Below, in pieces: positions 62,201 to 64,000 of a DNA stretch of 64,000 nucleotides. Location of the stretch: positions 2,788,797 to 2,852,796 of the forward strand of contig FN649746.1 in the NCBI GenBank assembly GCA_000310025.1, given 5' to 3'. The notes beneath the pieces are model-generated. The model saw only the letters and a list, made by a program, of their open reading frames with translations, was not told the origin of the DNA and ran no database searches. The position numbers were made by a program, and so were the translations under genes. How positions within the stretch are numbered: the stretch's first letter is position 1; the number at the start of each line of letters is the position of its first letter. This DNA is from Ectocarpus siliculosus. Lineage: Eukaryota > Sar > Phaeophyceae > Ectocarpales > Ectocarpaceae.

Positions 62201-63119
62201 CCGCCAAAAAAAAAAACCGAGGTAAAAAAAAAAACGGTAACCTGGTTGCCGAGTTCACGAAGTGAATTGGCTTCTTTTACAACGTCGTTGCCAAGCGACG
62301 AAAACCCAATCCCGATGGCAAACACCGAGTGGGGGGCTTGTTTTACAACGTCGTTGCCAAGCGACGAAAACCCAACCCCGATGGCAAACACCGGGGGGGG
62401 CGGCTTGTTTTACAACGTCGTTGCCAAGCGACGAAAACCCAAACCCCGATGGCAAACAAGGCCGAGGGGGGAGGGGGGAAGAGAGCTGAAAACCCGGGGG
62501 GGGGGGCATAACAGGGACACACTGCCGGAAAACGTTACAACTGGCTTGCGTTCGACACCAAAAAGATGATTGTCAAGCTACGGCGCGACACTGGTGAGCC
62601 TCTGTGCCTTGAGCGCAAGCCGATCACCTCCTTTTCGTAGGCCGAACCATTTTGGAGCGATTTCGACAGTGACAGGGGCGGGGAATAGACGGAGGGGAAG
62701 GGAGTGCTACCGTACGATACATATGGCACCACAAACAGAGGTCTTCTTGCTGCGAATACCCGACACGGGAAAATACTCGGCAAAAAGTGACGCCAGTGCA
62801 GGCAGTACGAGGGAGTTTCAGGGAGGATACAACGACAAGGCGACGGGCAGCACAGGCGGCACAACAACGCCGGAACAAAGCGGCGAGCAACGCTGCATCA
62901 CAGAGCGAAACGAAGGAAACGCCAAGCCGCTCGAGGGGCAGGCAGCGATAGAAAACGTGAAGGCGGCTGCTGCCATCCCGGAGAGAAAATGGCATAACCG
63001 CGAGGACATGGCGGAAGGAACGCACACGCTCACGGGAAGGAAAGCAAGCACTCACTTGTCCATTTCTTCTTTCCACTTCTTCACTCCCCAATAATCCAGG
63101 TCTTTCCCCACGTAAGGCC
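29233..63119 (-). CDS. Dicer-like endoribonuclease (5' end beyond right edge)
   Basis: Dicer cuts double-stranded RNA into small RNAs for silencing. I placed 36 exons with consistent phase throughout, covering about 3,270 codons, so the protein is much larger than animal or plant Dicers. Domain order is canonical: DECH-type helicase, helicase C, dimerisation fold, platform and PAZ, RNase IIIa, linker, RNase IIIb. Decisive motifs are VFDECHKARKKHPYARVM, FGMTASP, SLIHTRGRARS, ERLETLGDAWLNYYAG and QRLEFLGDAVLG. The extra length comes from Ala/Gly/Glu/Asp-rich insertions between domains. No C-terminal double-stranded-RNA-binding domain is visible. Helicase motif I and the start codon lie past 64000. 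Details are in the domain entries that follow. The gene is convergent with the membrane-protein gene. Confidence 0.96.
29470..29735 (+). repeat. CAG/AGC-rich tract encoding poly-Ala in the Dicer tail
   Basis: Several runs of GCA/CAG triplets on the plus strand read as Ala runs in the minus-strand Dicer frame, broken by Gly/Asp/Thr. Length variation here would change the tail of the protein. Confidence 0.8.
31942..32112 (+). repeat. 85-bp tandem duplication in a Dicer intron
   Basis: An A/C-rich unit containing ACGGCAGTATCATATTGAAC occurs twice with an 85-bp period (31951 and 32036), then passes into (AAC)n. It lies between the RNase IIIb exons at 32149 and 31749. Confidence 0.85.
33602..33807. 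mobile_element. MITE (TA target site), copy 2
   Basis: A 206-bp element, same family as 14737-14943, with ends GGTTGCATAAGATATCAC and (reverse complemented) GGTCGCATAAGATATCAC. The right flank is TA and the left flank TT, so the target duplication is slightly decayed. It lies in the Dicer intron, 17 bp downstream (in gene sense) of the donor at 33824. Confidence 0.8.
34807..37052 (-). CDS. Dicer: long linker exon between RNase IIIa and IIIb
   Basis: One very long exon. It opens by completing RNase IIIa (GAALVAGGNRSAAYIMEWLG, joined in phase to the exon at 37688). It then runs more than 700 codons of mostly disordered sequence: an Ala-rich stretch, acidic and Ser-rich patches, a possible nuclear-localisation-like PKRIRTPEG, a conserved-looking PWLWDPPEYLWGDPEKFGGW, an Arg/Gly/Ser region resembling an RGG box, and a Lys/Glu/Ala-rich segment. 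It ends AEFLAENGVLPK before the RNase IIIb exons. Translation is open on both sides of the 100-N gap (35936-36035) but in different frames, as expected if the true gap is not 100 bp. In typical Dicers the two RNase III domains are separated by far less. Confidence 0.88.
35936..36035. other. Assembly gap (100 N) inside a Dicer exon
   Basis: Exactly 100 N, probably a placeholder. It interrupts GC-rich coding sequence of the linker exon, and the frames on the two sides agree only if the real gap has a different length. Confidence 0.95.
37688..40178 (-). CDS. Dicer: post-PAZ connector and RNase IIIa domain
   Basis: Exons 39319-40178, 38869-38941, 38136-38237 and 37688-37818; the domain is finished by the start of the exon at 37052. 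The first exon begins IVPRMFDLERQLLCFVLHES, matching the helix before RNase IIIa in other Dicers, then carries about 230 residues of disordered insertion before DTMALLDCSLRR. The next exon completes RPVNERLETLGDAWLNYYAG, followed by GMMTLLRKNVVSNARLLKCA and KKTIADVVEALLG. Acidic residues of both catalytic clusters are present. The exon at 38869 seems to use a GC donor (CAG|GCAAGT) rather than GT; phase to the next exon is exact. Confidence 0.93.
40714..44092 (-). CDS. Dicer: PAZ domain and following acidic insertion
   Basis: Exons 44000-44092, 43390-43470, 42624-42779 and 40714-41238, all phase 0. PAZ binds the 3' end of the RNA substrate. The first exon resembles the PAZ entry (CRFYFILERTTTTLEIYL), the second has CETITPHDAGRMG and the third DYDAADKSQRLLLGVP, compared with the YG..I.D..QPLL pattern of Dicer PAZ domains. 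The fourth is mostly an acidic, low-complexity insertion (many Asp/Glu/Ala) ending in VGPGQPVLLVEQYCQPVCC, whose place within the fold I cannot fix. The PAZ assignment rests on order and weak motifs. Confidence 0.82.
41865..41985 (-). mobile_element. Poly-C-tailed repeat family, short copy
   Basis: About 120 bp matching the short subfamily (AAAACGCATGCCATCATCGG through CCCAGGCTATGTTCCAC). It lies immediately left of the long copy at 42011, in a Dicer intron. Confidence 0.7.
42011..42612 (-). mobile_element. Poly-C-tailed repeat family, long copy 1
   Basis: About 600 bp, nearly identical by eye to the copy at 61796-62484 and in the same orientation. On the minus strand it begins with two tandem units of about 63 bp (containing GTCGCTTGGCAACGACGTTG-like sequence) and ends GAGTACACCCCCCC. 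It sits 11 bp from the donor of the Dicer exon ending at 42624. Confidence 0.8.
44691..47664 (-). CDS. Dicer: platform region with large insertion
   Basis: Exons 46999-47664, 46155-46334, 45558-45671 and 44691-44870, all phase 0. The first begins VEKRRGYDPVLVEGKEARIK then IPRPVAMGILPTPS and continues with a Gly/Ser/Ala-rich and strongly Glu-rich insertion. The second carries GPRLFVGLASAAPLPLTASQ and VGIVDSFDVDLNP. The third has VQWHKETVGMAALYEI. The fourth has DKGVLAVPVDYGDD and VVKIDWPAIEAAN, which resembles the segment before PAZ in plant Dicer-like proteins. The order between the dimerisation fold and PAZ is that expected for the platform. Confidence 0.85.
45693..45840 (+). repeat. 73-bp tandem duplication in a Dicer intron
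   Basis: A unit containing GGGTCCAAGAATTG and AAGGCCGGTACCATGGA occurs twice with a period of about 73 bp, just upstream (in gene sense) of the exon starting at 45671. Confidence 0.8.
48758..49105 (+). repeat. Minisatellite containing a Dicer exon end and splice donor
   Basis: Five diverged units, 61-80 bp apart, share the block around TTACCACGAGCCTGTCCTTG (near 48782, 48862, 48942, 49003 and 49065). The unit at 49065 is the real 3' end of the Dicer exon 49072-49210 with its donor. Four further copies lie downstream in the intron. In gene sense, the units near 48862 and 48782 keep a GTGGTAAGC donor-like sequence, the one near 49003 has GC, and the one near 48942 has lost it. Confidence 0.85.
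49072..50777 (-). CDS. Dicer: helicase end and dimerisation (DUF283) fold
   Basis: Exons 50683-50777, 50290-50453, 49936-50011 and 49072-49210, phases 2, 1, 2 and 0, all consistent. The first is charged and helical (MLMESEDIKRFQLGHEK), as at the end of the Dicer helicase. The second contains VHHIESSGAVVDMDMATPLM, matching the V.STGA.V..A pattern. The third has FKCRLELPSFMG, and the fourth QARSAVSFLAVVQMLEKGYI then DKRLNPTR, which match the strand and helix of the double-stranded-RNA-binding-like dimerisation fold (compare LEKGALDD.LLP in other Dicers). Confidence 0.9.
49812..49865 (+). repeat. (AAC)n microsatellite in a Dicer intron
   Basis: A run of AAC grading into ACCACA and CGCAAC units. 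It reads as (GTT)n in the sense of the gene. Similar tracts lie at 52801-52860, 56966-56990 and 58011-58055. Confidence 0.85.
51211..56587 (-). CDS. Dicer: helicase C-terminal domain with large insertions
   Basis: Exons 55542-56587, 54870-54956, 54091-54338, 53451-53509, 52184-52552 and 51211-51363. The first starts VVLQLTQHLTESPLGLAVCG, then has nearly 300 residues of Gly/Asp/Glu/Ala-rich insertion before MTPGRVITLVKTLLRVSEQW. The junction restores FRCMVFVERRATARVLSAFL (motif IV region) followed by CGFVVGR. Two more low-complexity exons follow (one nearly all Glu/Gly/Lys, one with Ala and Ser runs), and then SRMAQTINMFRAGEVQ joins ILVTTDACSEGIDVPECNLV and SLIHTRGRARS (motifs V and VI). The exon at 52552 has a tandem AAGCAG acceptor that could add one Gln. 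Confidence 0.93.
51370..51620 (+). repeat. Degenerate repeats of a Dicer exon start
   Basis: Upstream, in gene sense, of the exon starting at 51363 the intron holds two or three degraded copies of that exon's first bases and acceptor (CAGATCCTAGTGA near 51520, and CAGTGACGATAGACGC near 51570). The period is irregular, roughly 75-100 bp. Confidence 0.6.
53271..53387 (+). repeat. 28-bp tandem repeat, about four copies
   Basis: Head-to-tail copies of a 28-bp unit containing TTTCAACAGCAGTTATCGAT. The first copy is diverged and the next three nearly perfect. It lies in the Dicer intron 3' of the exon ending at 53451. There are no spacers, so this is not a CRISPR array. Confidence 0.9.
57563..58588 (-). 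CDS. Dicer: helical insertion domain of the helicase
   Basis: Exons 58514-58588, 58081-58177 and 57563-57606. The first gives ELESLMRMLFSESMCGFGDS. The second gives EKFVEAVVGPVLFSYQHLGL followed by WCAMRHIVMF, closely echoing the LGPWCA helix of animal Dicers that binds the partner protein and links the two helicase halves. The third is short and basic (LPDRSRITRTKK). Phases 0, 1 and 0 are consistent with the neighbours; the acceptor of the third exon is the least certain. Confidence 0.88.
59124..63119 (-). CDS. Dicer: helicase N-terminal (ATPase) part
   Basis: Exons 63056-63119, 61284-61473 and 59124-59252. The first gives YVGKDLDYWGVKKWKEEMD, followed in phase by KEVLVMTPNALLNLL, then motif II VFDECHKARKKHPYARVM in the second exon. 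The third gives motif III FGMTASP and an acidic helix (CEDDLIEEFQANADWE). The order and wording match the Dicer/RIG-I helicase family, where DECH couples ATP hydrolysis to movement on double-stranded RNA. Motifs I and Ia should lie in exons beyond the window. The 2-kb intron between the last two exons contains the hairpin at 60621-60694. Confidence 0.94.
60621..60694. ncRNA. Pre-miRNA-like hairpin in a Dicer intron (candidate)
   Basis: A 74-nt near-perfect foldback. The outer arms GCGACAACAAGCA (60621-60633) and TGCTTGTTGTCGC (60682-60694) pair over 13 bp. A middle 9-nt stretch pairs at 5 positions. The inner arms CTGATGCGGGTC (60643-60654) and GACCCGAATCAG (60661-60672) pair with one mismatch, closing a 6-nt loop. 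The size, arm length of about 34 nt and small internal loops are those of a microRNA precursor. It could also be the palindromic remnant of a mobile element. No expression evidence is available. Confidence 0.5.
61796..62484 (-). mobile_element. Poly-C-tailed repeat family, long copy 2 with target-site duplication
   Basis: About 690 bp. An identical GCTGAAAACCC occurs immediately outside each end (61785-61795 and 62486-62496), the mark of a target-site duplication. On the minus strand the element starts with pyrimidine-rich sequence and three tandem units of about 63 bp, and ends GAGTACACCCCCCC just before the duplication. It lies in the Dicer intron between 63056 and 61473. I found no coding capacity and no tRNA-like promoter in it. 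Confidence 0.8.
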
Positions 63120-63244
63120 CTTCATCCAGGAACCAAAAAACAGGTTCAACCATATACAACGGGGTTCGGCACACAGCCACAGACAAACAGGTAAAGGGGG
63201 TAAACAAAACGTCGGCAGCACACAACGGAACAGCCATGGGTCGG

Positions 63245-63420
63245 GGGGTGGGTGGGGGCTGGGGGCACACTGGTTGCCACGCGAAGCGGGGTCAGGGGTT
63301 GTGGCGCATGGCCGTTAAACGTGCGCATTCCGACAAGTCTCTGAATCCCTGCAAGGCCGGGATGGAACGCGTTAGGTAGTGGTCCACAAGGCAGTCCGGC
63401 AAGGCCCAGATCGCAATTCA
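63245..63420 (-). mobile_element. Poly-C-tailed repeat family, diverged copy
   Basis: G-rich start, then a diverged match to the family block (CATGGCCGTTAAACG, then CCCTGCAAGGCCGGGATGGA). It lies upstream (in gene sense) of the first visible Dicer exon. Confidence 0.5.
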
Positions 63421-64000
63421 CCACGTTCTGTTTTGCGACACGCGGATGATGCGGGCGTTGAGAGATTTCCCCATTCGATGATGCATCATTGCCAGAGGGA
63501 GAGAGAGAGAGAGGGAGAAAGCGAGCGACGCAACTTACCGCATTCAGCTCCCTTTCAGCCCAGAGTGCGGGAAGGGAAGGGTGGAATCACGAGGCCAGAA
63601 AGTTGGCGAAACGAAGTGCCCTACCCCCGCACCCCATCGCTGTCCCCGTCACACAAACATACTACCATACGTTTATGGTATATACTGTAGCCGAAAAAAG
63701 TCAAGCAGCCATACAATCTCTGCGACCAGACAGGTGAGACGTTAGTCTCGAGAGCTGCAGACCTCACACGAATCAACAGTAAACACATCTGATGCCAGCG
63801 GCAACGGCGCAGCCTTTTCTCCCGTTCAGTCTTTGCGCGTCTGCAGGCTGAGGGTGGAGGGTAAAGATGGCTGAAGAACATTTCTTCTCTGCTTCGGCGA
63901 CAATCCGCTGTCCTTGTGGGGAGGATGAGATGATACCCCAGAAGGGGCTCCGCGGGTCAAAATTGCCATATGGACCTAAGAAAAATCGGTTTTCGAGGAG
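63421..64000. other. Dicer upstream intron, no exon recognised
   Basis: No frame here resembles the missing Dicer N-terminal helicase segment. It is presumably intron, with (GA)n near 63500. The preceding Dicer exon must lie past the window edge and end with one base of a split codon. Confidence 0.5.

Noticed and set aside
62110-62391. Repetitive peptide (GFSSLGNDVV units)
   Set aside because: It is the translation of the 63-bp tandem units in a mobile repeat, with no sign of real coding.

Overview
This window is a stretch of a large, intron-rich eukaryotic nuclear genome. My best guess is a brown alga such as Ectocarpus. The reasons are long introns with clean GT-AG borders, GC-rich coding sequence full of Ala/Ser/Gly/Gln runs, many short repeats in introns, and protein families consistent with a stramenopile. 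The organism call is inference. I see no rRNA, no CRISPR, no prokaryotic operon, and no recognisable virus-like or LTR element.

Layout. (1) 1-5.2 kb, minus strand: a gene with a canonical EF-hand pair, running off the left edge. (2) 5.6-10.2 kb, plus strand: a four-exon coilin gene, divergent from the EF-hand gene. (3) 10.2-15.7 kb: no convincing gene; a tRNA-derived SINE, a MITE, a MITE fragment and a segment between direct repeats. (4) 15.7-25.05 kb, plus strand: a complete 13-exon gene for a roughly 726-residue protein with six predicted membrane spans and two Cys-rich loops; family not recognised. (5) 25.05-29.2 kb: convergent intergenic region with one unexplained minus ORF and a cluster of TCAGGCATGCCTGA palindromes. 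(6) 29.2-63.1 kb, minus strand: a giant Dicer gene. I could place 36 exons in consistent phase, running helicase, dimerisation fold, platform/PAZ, RNase IIIa, long linker, RNase IIIb and low-complexity tail. Its first exons, with helicase motif I, lie beyond the right edge.

Coilin (Cajal bodies) and Dicer (small-RNA biogenesis) are both RNA-processing factors, but nothing here shows that they are linked. The most interesting leads are a 74-nt pre-miRNA-like hairpin inside a Dicer intron, a dispersed repeat family ending in poly-C (one copy flanked by a clear target-site duplication), minisatellites that appear to have grown out of Dicer exon borders, and the unclassified membrane protein.

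Exon borders were set by eye from splice signals and reading phase. Two runs of 100 N (23696-23795 and 35936-36035) are assembly gaps.
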